From Streptomyces sp. NBC_01224 (GTDB taxonomy: Bacteria; Actinomycetota; Actinomycetes; Streptomycetales; Streptomycetaceae): a DNA stretch of 64,000 nucleotides. The notes below the pieces were generated by a model. That model worked only from the letters and a program-made list of their open reading frames with translations. It ran no database searches and was not told the origin of the DNA. The position numbers and the translations under genes were made by a program. This document shows, in pieces, positions 8,589 to 15,967 of the stretch (position 1 is the stretch's first letter; every line of letters starts with the position of its first letter). The stretch is from NCBI RefSeq assembly GCF_036002945.1, contig NZ_CP108529.1, positions 5,699,001-5,763,000 of the forward strand, read 5' to 3'.

Positions 8589-9734
8589 ATGACTGAGACT
8601 CTGCACACCACCCCCGACACAGCCCGGCAGGCCGACCCCTTCCCGGTCAAGGGAATGGACGCGGTCGTCTTCGCCGTCGGCAATGCCAAGCAGGCCGCTC
8701 ACTACTACTCGACGGCCTTCGGCATGAAGCTGGTCGCCTACTCCGGACCGGAGAACGGCAGCCGCGAGACGGCGAGTTACGTCCTGACCAATGGCTCCGC
8801 CCGTTTCGTCTTCACTTCCGTCATCAAGGCGTCCACCGACCACGGCCGCTTCCTCGCCGACCATGTTGCCGAGCACGGCGACGGCGTCGTCGACCTGGCC
8901 ATCGAGGTCCCGGACGCCCGCGCGGCCTATGCGTACGCGGTCGAGCACGGCGCCCTCGGCCTCGCCGAGCCGCACGAGGTCAAGGATGAGCACGGCACGG
9001 TCGTGCTGGCCGCCATCGCCACGTACGGCAAGACCCGCCACACCCTCGTCGAGCGCACCGGCTACGACGGCCCGTACCTGCCCGGCTACGTCGCCGCGGC
9101 CCCCGTCGTCGAGCCGCCGGCCAAGCGGACGTTCCAGGCCATCGACCACTGCGTCGGCAATGTGGAACTCGGCCGGATGAACGAGTGGGTCGGCTTCTAC
9201 AACAAGGTCATGGGCTTCACCAACATGAAGGAGTTCGTGGGCGACGACATCGCCACCGAGTACTCCGCCCTCATGTCGAAGGTCGTCGCCGACGGCACCC
9301 TGAAGGTGAAGTTCCCGATCAACGAACCGGCGATCGCGAAGAAGAAGTCCCAGATCGACGAGTACCTGGAGTTCTACGGCGGCGCGGGCGTCCAGCACAT
9401 CGCGCTCGCCACGAACGACATCGTCGCCTCGGTGCGCGCGATGCGGGCGGCCGGCGTCCAGTTCCTGGACACCCCCGACTCGTACTACGACACCCTCGGC
9501 GAGTGGGCGGGCGAGACCCGCGTCCCCGTGGAGACCCTGCGCGAGCTGAAGATCCTCGTCGACCGCGACGAGGACGGCTACCTGCTGCAGATCTTCACCA
9601 AGCCGGTCCAGGACCGCCCGACCGTCTTCTTCGAGATGATCGAGCGCCATGGCTCGATGGGCTTCGGCAAGGGCAACTTCAAGGCCCTGTTCGAGGCGAT
9701 CGAGCGCGAGCAGGAGAAGCGCGGCAACCTGTAG
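8589..9734 (+). CDS. hppD: 4-hydroxyphenylpyruvate dioxygenase
   Basis: The 381-residue non-haem iron enzyme converts 4-hydroxyphenylpyruvate to homogentisate in tyrosine catabolism. Two vicinal-oxygen-chelate domains are present. The iron triad reads as His187 (AIDHCVGNVE), His270 (GVQHIALAT) and Glu349 (FFEMIERHG), all at family positions, and length is normal. The cytosolic product feeds homogentisate degradation or ochronotic pigment formation. A divergent AsnC regulator shares its promoter region. Its stop codon is followed within 4 bp by a long 11-bp tandem repeat and then a strong terminator. Confidence 0.95.
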   Translation: MTETLHTTPDTARQADPFPVKGMDAVVFAVGNAKQAAHYYSTAFGMKLVAYSGPENGSRETASYVLTNGSARFVFTSVIKASTDHGRFLADHVAEHGDGVVDLAIEVPDARAAYAYAVEHGALGLAEPHEVKDEHGTVVLAAIATYGKTRHTLVERTGYDGPYLPGYVAAAPVVEPPAKRTFQAIDHCVGNVELGRMNEWVGFYNKVMGFTNMKEFVGDDIATEYSALMSKVVADGTLKVKFPINEPAIAKKKSQIDEYLEFYGGAGVQHIALATNDIVASVRAMRAAGVQFLDTPDSYYDTLGEWAGETRVPVETLRELKILVDRDEDGYLLQIFTKPVQDRPTVFFEMIERHGSMGFGKGNFKALFEAIEREQEKRGNL

Positions 9735-9737
9735 GAC

Positions 9738-9978
9738 GCCTCCGGCCCGCCTCCGGCCCGCCTCCGGCCCGCCTCCGGCCCGCCTCCGGCCCGCCTCCGG
9801 CCCGCCTCCGGCCCGCCTCCGGCCCGCCTCCGGCCCGCCTCCGGCCCGCCTCCGGCCCGCCTCCGGCCCGCCTCCGGCCCGCCTCCGGCCCGCCTCCGGC
9901 CCGCCTCCGGCCCGCCTCCGGCCCGCCTCCGGCCCGCCTCCGGCCCGCCTCCGGCCCGCCTCCGGCCCGCCTCCGGCC
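9738..9978. repeat. 11-bp tandem repeat, 21 perfect units plus a 10/11 unit
   Basis: The unit GCCTCCGGCCC is repeated head to tail without variation between the hppD stop and its terminator. Because 11 bp is close to one helical turn, every copy presents the same DNA face. The 33-bp triple unit has no stop in several frames, which creates long spurious open frames on both strands. The perfect identity suggests recent slippage expansion. Confidence 0.95.
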
Positions 9979-10023
9979 GGACAGCGGAACGGGCTCCCTC
10001 CAAAGAGCCCGTTTCCGCTGTCC
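9979..10023. terminator. Strong hairpin terminator after hppD repeat
   Basis: GGACAGCGGAACGGGCTC pairs with GAGCCCGTTTCCGCTGTCC around an 8-nt loop with a single bulged base, giving an 18-bp stem. It sits between hppD and the DUF397 gene on the opposite strand and could stop transcription from both sides. Confidence 0.75.
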
Positions 10024-10081
10024 GGGAGGTCTCCGGGCACGCCCGAGAACCCCGGCCCTGTACGCCGACCGGAGCGACGCA

Positions 10082-10391
10082 CTACCGCGCCCGCTCGGCC
10101 TCCGCGAGGAAAAGCGTCCCAGGTCCCGTCACCGAAGCGGAGGGCGGGGCCTGAGGGGTTCTTGCTGTCGCGGACGGCAGCGCCGGCGGGGAGGGTGGCC
10201 ACCTCCACGCAGTCGCCACCGGACGAACCCCCGCCGCTGTAGCTACTGGTACGCCAGGCACCATGGGTCTCGCAGCGTCCCGGCGACTCGCGGGGTCCCG
10301 GACATGCCCCTTGAGCTGGGTTTGGTGCAATCCAACGCCGTTTCTCGGCACCGAAGTTGCTGAGACAGAACCCGGACATGCACAGGATCAT
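10082..10391 (-). pseudogene. DUF397-domain protein with C-terminal frameshift
   Basis: The minus-strand frame encodes a DUF397 domain (WRTSSYSGGG, then CVEVATLPAG, VRDSKNPSGPALRFGDGTWDAF). After GTWDAF the natural ending LAEAERAR plus stop lies in the neighbouring frame; removing one T from the TTTT run near 10108-10111 would restore it. As sequenced, the frame reads on through the tandem repeat and deep into hppD antisense. DUF397 genes usually accompany an XRE regulator, which is absent here, so this is an orphan. The start (ATG 10391 or 10379) and the roughly 45-residue N-terminus are uncertain. It may be a real pseudogene or a single-base sequencing error. Confidence 0.55.
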
Positions 10392-10465
10392 TTCAGGATC
10401 GACTCGGCCCTAGTGTCATCGGTGTCAGCAGGAAACACCGCAACCGACAGCCGCTGGAGATCACG

Positions 10466-11188
10466 ATGCGTTCGCGTCTCGCCACCCGTTCCGCCCGTCT
10501 CGTCCTGGCCGCCGCGGCCGTGACGGCCCTCGCCGCCACCACCACCGCCTGCGACCCCGGCGACGTCGCGGACGCCGGCAGCTCCACGGCCCCCTCCGCC
10601 GTCGCCTCCGCCGGCAGCGGCGGGAGCGACAGCTCCTCCAGCGACAGCCCCTCCACCAGCGGCTCCAGCACCGGCTCCAACACTGGCGGCTCCTCCACCG
10701 GCGGCTCCTCCACCGGCGGCTCCAGCTCCAGCGGCTCCACCGGCAAGGCCGACTCCGGCGACGGCAGGAAGGGCGGCTACGGGCAGTCCTGCGGCACCAA
10801 CGACCTGGACTTCACGGTCACCTCGGAGTCCCAGGCCGGCGGCTACTACCTCGTCACCGCCAAGGCCAAGTCCGGCATCACCTGCTACCTGGAGACCAAC
10901 ACCCCCAGCGTGTCCTTCGGCTCCGGCGCCGACGGCGTCGCCTCACCTGTCGGACAGGGTGGCGAAGACCCCATCAAGCTCACCGGCTCCGCCGTCGCAT
11001 ACACCGGTATCAGCCCCAAGACCACCAACAGCAATGCCGGCAAGGAGTTCGAGAACGTCATCATCGCCACCACCGACGACGATCCCAACCCCGCCGAACT
11101 CAAGCTCCCCGACCCCGCCAACGTCGACAAGCCCATCGTCACCAACTGGGCCACCAACCGCGCCGAGGCCGTCCCCGTCATCGTCTGA
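10466..11188 (+). CDS. Secreted DUF4232-like lipoprotein
   Basis: The 240-residue exported protein has an Arg-rich signal sequence ending near ATTTAC (degenerate lipobox, Cys29), a 65-residue Ser/Gly/Thr linker, and a C-terminal domain (about residues 105-240) beginning CGTNDLDFTV, which resembles DUF4232. The Ser/Gly linker is typical of proteins that span the Streptomyces cell wall. The ATG at 10466 has GGAGA upstream. Function unknown; the domain has a beta-rich pattern and two Cys that could pair. Confidence 0.7.
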   Translation: MRSRLATRSARLVLAAAAVTALAATTTACDPGDVADAGSSTAPSAVASAGSGGSDSSSSDSPSTSGSSTGSNTGGSSTGGSSTGGSSSSGSTGKADSGDGRKGGYGQSCGTNDLDFTVTSESQAGGYYLVTAKAKSGITCYLETNTPSVSFGSGADGVASPVGQGGEDPIKLTGSAVAYTGISPKTTNSNAGKEFENVIIATTDDDPNPAELKLPDPANVDKPIVTNWATNRAEAVPVIV

Positions 11189-11297
11189 CACCTCCACGCC
11201 GGGCGACCGCCCCACTCCACTCCACGCTCGTCCCGGACCCCGACGTGTCGTCCCGGCAGTGGTCCCGGACTGCTGTGGAGGCTCTGGACGTCGGCGC

Positions 11298-11426
11298 GAC
11301 CCCCGACTCCGCGCGGCCATCGTCGACCGCCTGACCTTCAACGGCACCGTCTTCGAAACCGGCACCGACTCCTTCCGCCTTGCCGGCACCCGAGCACGAG
11401 CAGAAGAACCCGCCAAGGTCGGCTGA
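11298..11426 (+). pseudogene. C-terminal remnant of an IS21-type IstB helper ATPase
   Basis: The last 42 codons of an otherwise non-homologous open frame read DPRLRAAIVDRLTFNGTVFE, then TGTDSFRLAGTRARAEE and stop. This matches what I recall of the C-terminus of actinobacterial IstB proteins (AIVDRLTF...ETGTDSYRL). The ATPase core, IstA and the inverted repeats are missing, so only an insertion-sequence scar remains. The call rests on motif memory rather than an alignment. Confidence 0.5.
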
Positions 11427-11599
11427 CCTCAGCAGGTCCCGCATCCAGGGCCGCCACCCAGCGGGCGGCGGGCCCGGACGGGACACCGAGGCGGACCGGG
11501 ATGAGACCGCTCATCACCGGTCGAGGCCGCCGCTTTGTTCTTGCAGCTGCACGCACCCAGCCCCGCTCTTTCTCCCACCCCCCATGTGCCGGTCGGTCT

Positions 11600-11707
11600 C
11601 AAGTGCCGGCGGGGAAGACTGCGGTATTGGTCCATAACAATTGCGGTTGCGCCGAGGTCATGGAAGTCGCCGGAGGGCCGGCGCGTCGCGGGCCGTCCGG
11701 CGACTGA
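11600..11707 (+). pseudogene. Remnant of a polymorphic-toxin/Hint-type tail (VLVHN motif)
   Basis: The frame reads AGKTAVLVHNNCGCAEVMEV before stopping at 11707. The AGxTxVLVHN(N)C string is the hallmark junction at the end of the pretoxin Hint/RHS region of secreted polymorphic toxins, just before the variable toxin domain. Nothing of the repeat region or Hint core is seen upstream and the toxin is truncated within about 20 residues. It is a decayed fragment next to an IS21 scar. Confidence 0.5.
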
Positions 11708-11722
11708 ACCCGTCGCCCGCCG

Positions 11723-13276
11723 TCAGCGGCGCCCCGGCGCCGGTGAAGCGGGCTGCGGCTTCGCGGGCGCCAGGCCTTGCGGGCCGCCCGCCGGAGGGCC
11801 GCCCAGGGCATCCAGGGCCTTCTGGGCCGCCGGGCCTTCCAGCGGCGAGAAATGCGGGTTGATGAGCAGGGCCTCCGCCAGATTGCGGCGCGCCGGACCG
11901 TAGTCCTTCAACGCCTGCTGGATCGCGCCCAGGTGGGACACGTACGCGGCGTTCCGCCCATCCGTGTCGACCGCCCGCGTCGCGTACTGCAGCGCGGAGG
12001 ACGAGTCGCCGGAGCGGTGCAGCGCCCAGCCCAGCGCGTCCGCCACCGCCGCGCTGCGGTGCGACCGGTCCCACTCCGCCTTCAGCAGCTTCACCGCCGC
12101 GGCCGGGTCCCCGTGATCGATCTCGAAACGGCCGCGCAGAGTTGCGTTGTCCACGCCCTCGCCGTCGTCACGCGCGAGAGCCTCGCCGAGCTGTGCGTAC
12201 TGGCTCCGGGCATCTTCGTCCCGGCCCAGCGACTCGTACAACTCGCCCAGCGCCAGCATGTATTCGGGCCGGGGGAGGTTGGCCAGCGCCGCCTTGTAGT
12301 CGCGCTCGGCCTCGTCCGTACGGCCGAGCGCCACCAGCGCCCTGGCCCGGCCCGCGAGCGACGGATGGGCACGGTCGGTCCGCAGCGCCGCGCTGTACTG
12401 CGCCACCGCCTTGTCGGGCTCGCCCCGCTCCCAGGCCAGTTCGCCCAGCAGATGCAGACATTCCGCCTTCTGCGCCGGTGTGGTGGCCCGGTCCGCCGCG
12501 GCCTGCGCGTCGGCCTGCGCGACCTCGCGCCGGCCGAGGTCCCGGTACTTCTGCGCCGTCCGGATGAGAGCCGGGGCGCCGGAGTGCAGCGCCGTGAACT
12601 TCTCCACCGCCGTGTTCGCGGACTTGTAGTCACCGAGGCCGTTGTACGCGTCGATCAGGGCCGGATACACGTTCCACTGCTTCGGCTGCCGTGCCCGTAC
12701 CGTCTCGCCCCACTTCTTCGCCGTGACGAAGTCGTGCCGGGCATTGGCGAGCGTCGCGAGCCCCACCCAGGCCGCCGTGTTCCCGTTCTCACCCGGCTGG
12801 ATGTCCAGCGAACGCTTCAGCGCCTGTTCGGCACGGACGTAGTACGCCGCGTCCGCGGAACGCTGCCCCCACTCCACATAGGCCGTACCGAGCAACGCCC
12901 ACGACGGCGCGTCGGACGGATGCGCGCCCACCCACTGCTGCCGGTCCCCGATCAGCGCCGTCAGATCGGAGAGGGAGGCGGGGGAGCCCATGTCCCTGGC
13001 CTTCAGGGCTCGCGAAACCGGACCGGGGGCGGGCGGCGGCGCGGACTTCTTCTCGTCGTCCGGCACGGCCACCACCGCACCCGTCACGAGTACCGCAACC
13101 GCCACCGCACCCATGGCCGCCCGGCGAAGCGTCGTACGCAGCGAGAGGGGCGGCAGTTCGGCCGGGGACGGATCCGGGGACGCCGGGACCGGCGGTGCGG
13201 GACCGGTTCCGGGAGGTTCGAGGGGAGGCTCGGTCGAATGGGGGGACTCCGGAGGCTGCTGCGGCATGACATCCAT
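11723..13276 (-). CDS. Membrane-anchored tetratricopeptide-repeat protein
   Basis: The protein (about 517 residues) has a Pro-rich cytoplasmic N-terminus, one membrane helix (AAMGAVAVAVLVTGAVVAV, near residue 60-80) and a long TPR array outside it, with clear units such as WALLGTAYVEWGQRSADAAY and LGELAWERGEPDKAVAQYSA. A Pro/Ala tail ends the chain. TPR arrays are protein-interaction scaffolds; partners are unknown. Start codons at 13285 (GTG), 13276 and 13267 are all possible and none has a strong ribosome site. It lies convergent to the remnant region and next to the truncated TnpB element. Confidence 0.75.
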   Translation of the reverse strand: MDVMPQQPPESPHSTEPPLEPPGTGPAPPVPASPDPSPAELPPLSLRTTLRRAAMGAVAVAVLVTGAVVAVPDDEKKSAPPPAPGPVSRALKARDMGSPASLSDLTALIGDRQQWVGAHPSDAPSWALLGTAYVEWGQRSADAAYYVRAEQALKRSLDIQPGENGNTAAWVGLATLANARHDFVTAKKWGETVRARQPKQWNVYPALIDAYNGLGDYKSANTAVEKFTALHSGAPALIRTAQKYRDLGRREVAQADAQAAADRATTPAQKAECLHLLGELAWERGEPDKAVAQYSAALRTDRAHPSLAGRARALVALGRTDEAERDYKAALANLPRPEYMLALGELYESLGRDEDARSQYAQLGEALARDDGEGVDNATLRGRFEIDHGDPAAAVKLLKAEWDRSHRSAAVADALGWALHRSGDSSSALQYATRAVDTDGRNAAYVSHLGAIQQALKDYGPARRNLAEALLINPHFSPLEGPAAQKALDALGGPPAGGPQGLAPAKPQPASPAPGRR

Positions 13277-13339
13277 GCCGATCACTCTGCGTCAGTACGA
13301 AGAGCACACCGCGTCTTGCGAAGGCTGCGGCAGACGGGT

Positions 13340-13741
13340 TCACACCAATGGGCCCCCGGGTGCCACGCTTGGATCTTGACTTCCTCCCCCTCGTGAACGA
13401 GGGGAACTCCTACGGCTCGCGCCGTGGGGGTTTCTGCTTCGTCGCCGACCGCCCGCCCGGAGAACTCCGTTGAGGTGCCGCAGCGTCTGCTGGAGCGGCA
13501 CCGACGAGACCTGGTTGAGGAACGCCAGCTCCTCGGTCTTCTTCCACGCCGTCAGCATCGCCGACGTTGCGTTGTAGTTGACCCGCTCCTGCCGCACCCA
13601 TGCCTCCGTGCGGGCGGCGAGCGCCAGGTTGTAGACCTTCCGCACGCAACCGAACGTGCGCGACAGCTCGGCTGCCTGCGCATCAGTCGGATGGAAGCGG
13701 TACTTGAACGCCCGCTTCACACGGCTCGTGGTCACGCTCAC
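13340..13741 (-). pseudogene. Truncated IS605-family TnpB (OrfB), N-terminal part only
   Basis: Residues 9 to about 90 match the TnpB N-terminal helix-turn-helix region (KRAFKYRFHPTDAQAAEL, FGCVRKVYNLAL, EELAFLNQVSSVPLQQTLRH). The frame then jumps directly into non-coding right-end sequence and stops. The RuvC nuclease motifs and zinc finger are all missing, so no guide-RNA nuclease can be made. It begins 146 bp from the FAD oxidase start on the opposite strand. The deletion appears internal, since both element ends look present. Confidence 0.85.
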
Positions 13742-13872
13742 AAACTAGTGGTACTGCGAGTTAAGGTCGGGCCTGCGGGTCACAGCACGGCCTTTCGCCC
13801 TGGGGGCGAAACTCCGCTCCTTGCCCTGCTCCGCAGGAGTCCGTTTCCTCTCCGCCCTGAAGGGCGGAGTAT
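13374..13872 (-). mobile_element. Internally deleted IS200/IS605-type element
   Basis: The element contains a tnpB stub and is bounded by subterminal hairpins of matching design: CCCCTCG-TGAA-CGAGGGG (13387-13404) at the right end and CTCCGCCC-TGAA-GGGCGGAG (13850-13869) at the left end, both with the same tetraloop. No Y1 transposase (tnpA) is present, so movement would need TnpA in trans. The exact termini are inferred; the right end probably lies just beyond GACTTCCTC at about 13374. It sits between a TPR gene and directly before the ribosome site of the FAD oxidase. Confidence 0.6.
13380..13440 (-). ncRNA. Possible omega-RNA (reRNA) scaffold remnant at the TnpB right end
   Basis: Read on the minus strand, the right end carries two consecutive stem-loops (ACGGC-GCGA-GCCGT, 13412-13425, and CCCCTCG-TTCA-CGAGGGG, 13387-13404) and then ends GAGGAAGTCAAG. 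That is the arrangement of TnpB-associated guide RNA scaffolds, which end at the element boundary so that flanking DNA becomes the guide. The nuclease is gone here, so any RNA would only work with a TnpB from elsewhere. Inferred from structure; no expression evidence. Confidence 0.4.
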
Positions 13873-13887
13873 CCACGGAGGAATCCG

Positions 13888-15255
13888 ATGAATGGTCTTC
13901 TCGAACAACTGCGTGCGGGTCTGCCCGCCGAGGCCCTGATCACCGATCCGGACGTCATCGCCTCCTACGCCCACGACATGGCGAGCTTCTGCGATGCGGG
14001 AACGCCGGCCGTCGTCGTGCTCCCGCGCACGGTCGAGCAGGTCCAGCACGTCATGCGCACCGCCACAGCCCTGCGCGTCCCGGTCGTCCCGCAGGGAGCC
14101 CGTACCGGTCTGTCGGGCGCGGCCAACGCCTCCGACGACTGCATCGTGCTGTCCCTGGTGAAGATGGACCGGATCCTGGAGATCAGCCCCGTCGACCGGA
14201 TCGCCGTCGTCGAACCGGGCGTCATCAACGCGGTGCTGTCCCGGGCGGTCAACGAGCACGGTCTCTACTACCCGCCGGACCCCTCCAGCTGGGAGACGTG
14301 CACCATCGGCGGCAACATCGGCACCGCGTCCGGCGGTCTGTGCTGCGTGAAGTACGGGGTCACCGCCGAATACGTACTCGGCCTGGAGGTCGTCCTCGCC
14401 GACGGGCGGCTGCTCACCACCGGCCGCCGTACCGCGAAGGGCGTCGCCGGATACGACCTCACCCGGCTCTTCGTCGGCTCGGAGGGCAGCCTCGGCATCG
14501 TCGTCAAGGCCGTGCTCGCGCTGAAGCCCCGGCCGCCGCAGCAATTGGTCCTGGCCGCCGAGTTCCCGAGCGCGGCGACCGCCTGCGAGGCGATCTGCCG
14601 GATCATGGAGCGCGGTCACACCCCGTCACTCCTCGAACTGATGGACCGTACAACAGTCCATGCCGTCAACAGGATGGCCAACATGGGCCTCCCCGACACC
14701 ACCGAGGCGCTCCTGCTCGCCGCCTTCGACACCCCGGACCCGTCGGCCGACCTGGCCGCCGTCGCCGAGCTGTGCACCGCGGCGGGCGCCACCGAGGTGG
14801 TCCCCGCGGAGGACGCCGCCGAGTCCGAAATGCTGCTCCAGGCCCGGCGGATGTCGCTCACCGCACTGGAGACGGTCAAGTCGGCCACGATGATCGACGA
14901 CGTCTGCGTACCGCGCTCGAAGCTCGGCGCGATGCTCGAAGGCACTGCCGCCGTCGCCGAGAAGTACGACCTGACCATCGGCGTCTGCGCGCACGCGGGC
15001 GACGGCAACACCCACCCCGTCGTCTGCTTCGACCACACCGACGCCGACGAGTCCCGGCGGGCCCGGGAATCCTTCGACGAGATCATGGCGCTCGGCCTGG
15101 AACTCGGCGGCACGATCACCGGTGAACACGGCGTCGGTGTCCTGAAGAAGGAATGGCTCGCGCGCGAGCTCGGCGAGGTGAGCGTCGAACTGCACCGGGG
15201 CATCAAGCAGGCGTTCGACCCGCTCGGGCTGCTCAATCCGGGCAAGGTGTTCTGA
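13888..15255 (+). CDS. FAD-binding oxidase, glycolate/D-lactate dehydrogenase type (GlcD-like)
   Basis: The 455-residue flavoprotein of the VAO/PCMH superfamily has an N-terminal FAD-binding domain (PQGARTGLSGAAN, EPGVINAVLSRAV, TIGGNIGTASGG) and a C-terminal FAD-oxidase cap (GVCAHAGDGNTHPV, ITGEHGVGVLKK), as in GlcD and D-lactate dehydrogenases. It should oxidise a 2-hydroxyacid to the 2-ketoacid with FAD. No GlcE/GlcF partners are near. GGAGGAAT gives a strong ribosome site for the ATG at 13888, but the IS605-type remnant ends only about 15 bp before the start, so the ancestral promoter may have been displaced. Confidence 0.87.
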   Translation: MNGLLEQLRAGLPAEALITDPDVIASYAHDMASFCDAGTPAVVVLPRTVEQVQHVMRTATALRVPVVPQGARTGLSGAANASDDCIVLSLVKMDRILEISPVDRIAVVEPGVINAVLSRAVNEHGLYYPPDPSSWETCTIGGNIGTASGGLCCVKYGVTAEYVLGLEVVLADGRLLTTGRRTAKGVAGYDLTRLFVGSEGSLGIVVKAVLALKPRPPQQLVLAAEFPSAATACEAICRIMERGHTPSLLELMDRTTVHAVNRMANMGLPDTTEALLLAAFDTPDPSADLAAVAELCTAAGATEVVPAEDAAESEMLLQARRMSLTALETVKSATMIDDVCVPRSKLGAMLEGTAAVAEKYDLTIGVCAHAGDGNTHPVVCFDHTDADESRRARESFDEIMALGLELGGTITGEHGVGVLKKEWLARELGEVSVELHRGIKQAFDPLGLLNPGKVF

Positions 15256-15278
15256 CGGCCGGCCAGGACCGCGCCCGC

Positions 15279-15755
15279 TCACGCGTCGCCGTCCTGCCAC
15301 TCGTCCGATGCCCACGGGTCGCTCAGCCACAGATCGTCGGCCGGCAGCGGCGCGAGCAGCTCGGCGAGACCCTCGTCGATGCCGAGCCGCTCGGTCTCCG
15401 TACCCGGCGGAACCAGCCGCAGAGTCCGCTCCACCCAGGTGGCCACCACGGCGGACGGCACCTCCAGAAGGGCGTCGCCGTCGGGCGAAGTGAGGGCCAC
15501 GAAGATGACGTTGCGCCGGTCGGCCTTGGTAGGCCAGATCCGCACGTCCCCCTGGCCGCACGGCCGGAACACGCCCTCGACCAGCAGATCGCGGGCGAAC
15601 GTCCAGTGGACGGGGAAGTCGGAGCCGATGTGAAAGGCGACGTGTACGGCGTACGGGTCCTCCGTGCGGTACGTCAGCCGGGCAGGGACGGGGATGCTGC
15701 GCTCGGGCGACAGAACCAGCTTGAGCTCCAGCTCGCGCTCCACGACGGTGTGCAT
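15279..15755 (-). CDS. ssgG: SsgA-like sporulation/cell-division regulator, probably SsgG
   Basis: The 158-residue protein belongs to the actinomycete-specific SsgA-like family, which controls septum placement and spore-wall events. The conserved core is visible in PVPARLTYRTEDPYAVHVAF and WTFARDLLVEG. It is about 15-20 residues longer than typical members, with an acidic tail (DDLWLSDPWASDEWQDGDA). The assignment to SsgG is from synteny, since ssgG lies near hppD in S. coelicolor as I recall. The ATG at 15755 has GAAAGGA upstream. Convergent with the FAD oxidase gene, 23 bp apart. Confidence 0.8.
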   Translation of the reverse strand: MHTVVERELELKLVLSPERSIPVPARLTYRTEDPYAVHVAFHIGSDFPVHWTFARDLLVEGVFRPCGQGDVRIWPTKADRRNVIFVALTSPDGDALLEVPSAVVATWVERTLRLVPPGTETERLGIDEGLAELLAPLPADDLWLSDPWASDEWQDGDA

Positions 15756-15967
15756 GAGTGCGTCCTTTCGGTACCTGTGGGCCGGTCCCGCGACCGGTCC
15801 GCACAGGGAGAGAGCGCCCTCCCCTCCAGCTATTACGCGACTTCCGGAAAAAATTTCTGCGTGACCGGAAAGTGGCCCAAACCCCTGGACTGGCCCAGGG
15901 GTGCGCGGTCGTCTGATAGATGTGGACCCGTTGTATTGAGGCCTCGAAGAGATACGGGACCACGGTG

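Larger units (their letters stand above)
11189..11722. other. Gene-free remnant region between the lipoprotein and TPR genes
   Basis: This stretch holds no intact gene. It contains two recognisable protein tails (an IS21 istB C-terminus and a polymorphic-toxin VLVHN tail, listed separately) separated by sequence I cannot assign. It reads as a site of repeated insertion and decay. Confidence 0.6.

Noticed and set aside
9738..9978. The 11-bp repeat tract as a CRISPR array
   Set aside because: Units are contiguous with no spacers, and no cas genes are present.
8487..10391. 634-codon minus-strand ORF spanning hppD antisense and the 11-bp repeat
   Set aside because: Only the first part encodes a DUF397 domain; the rest is read-through of the stop-free repeat and antisense of hppD.
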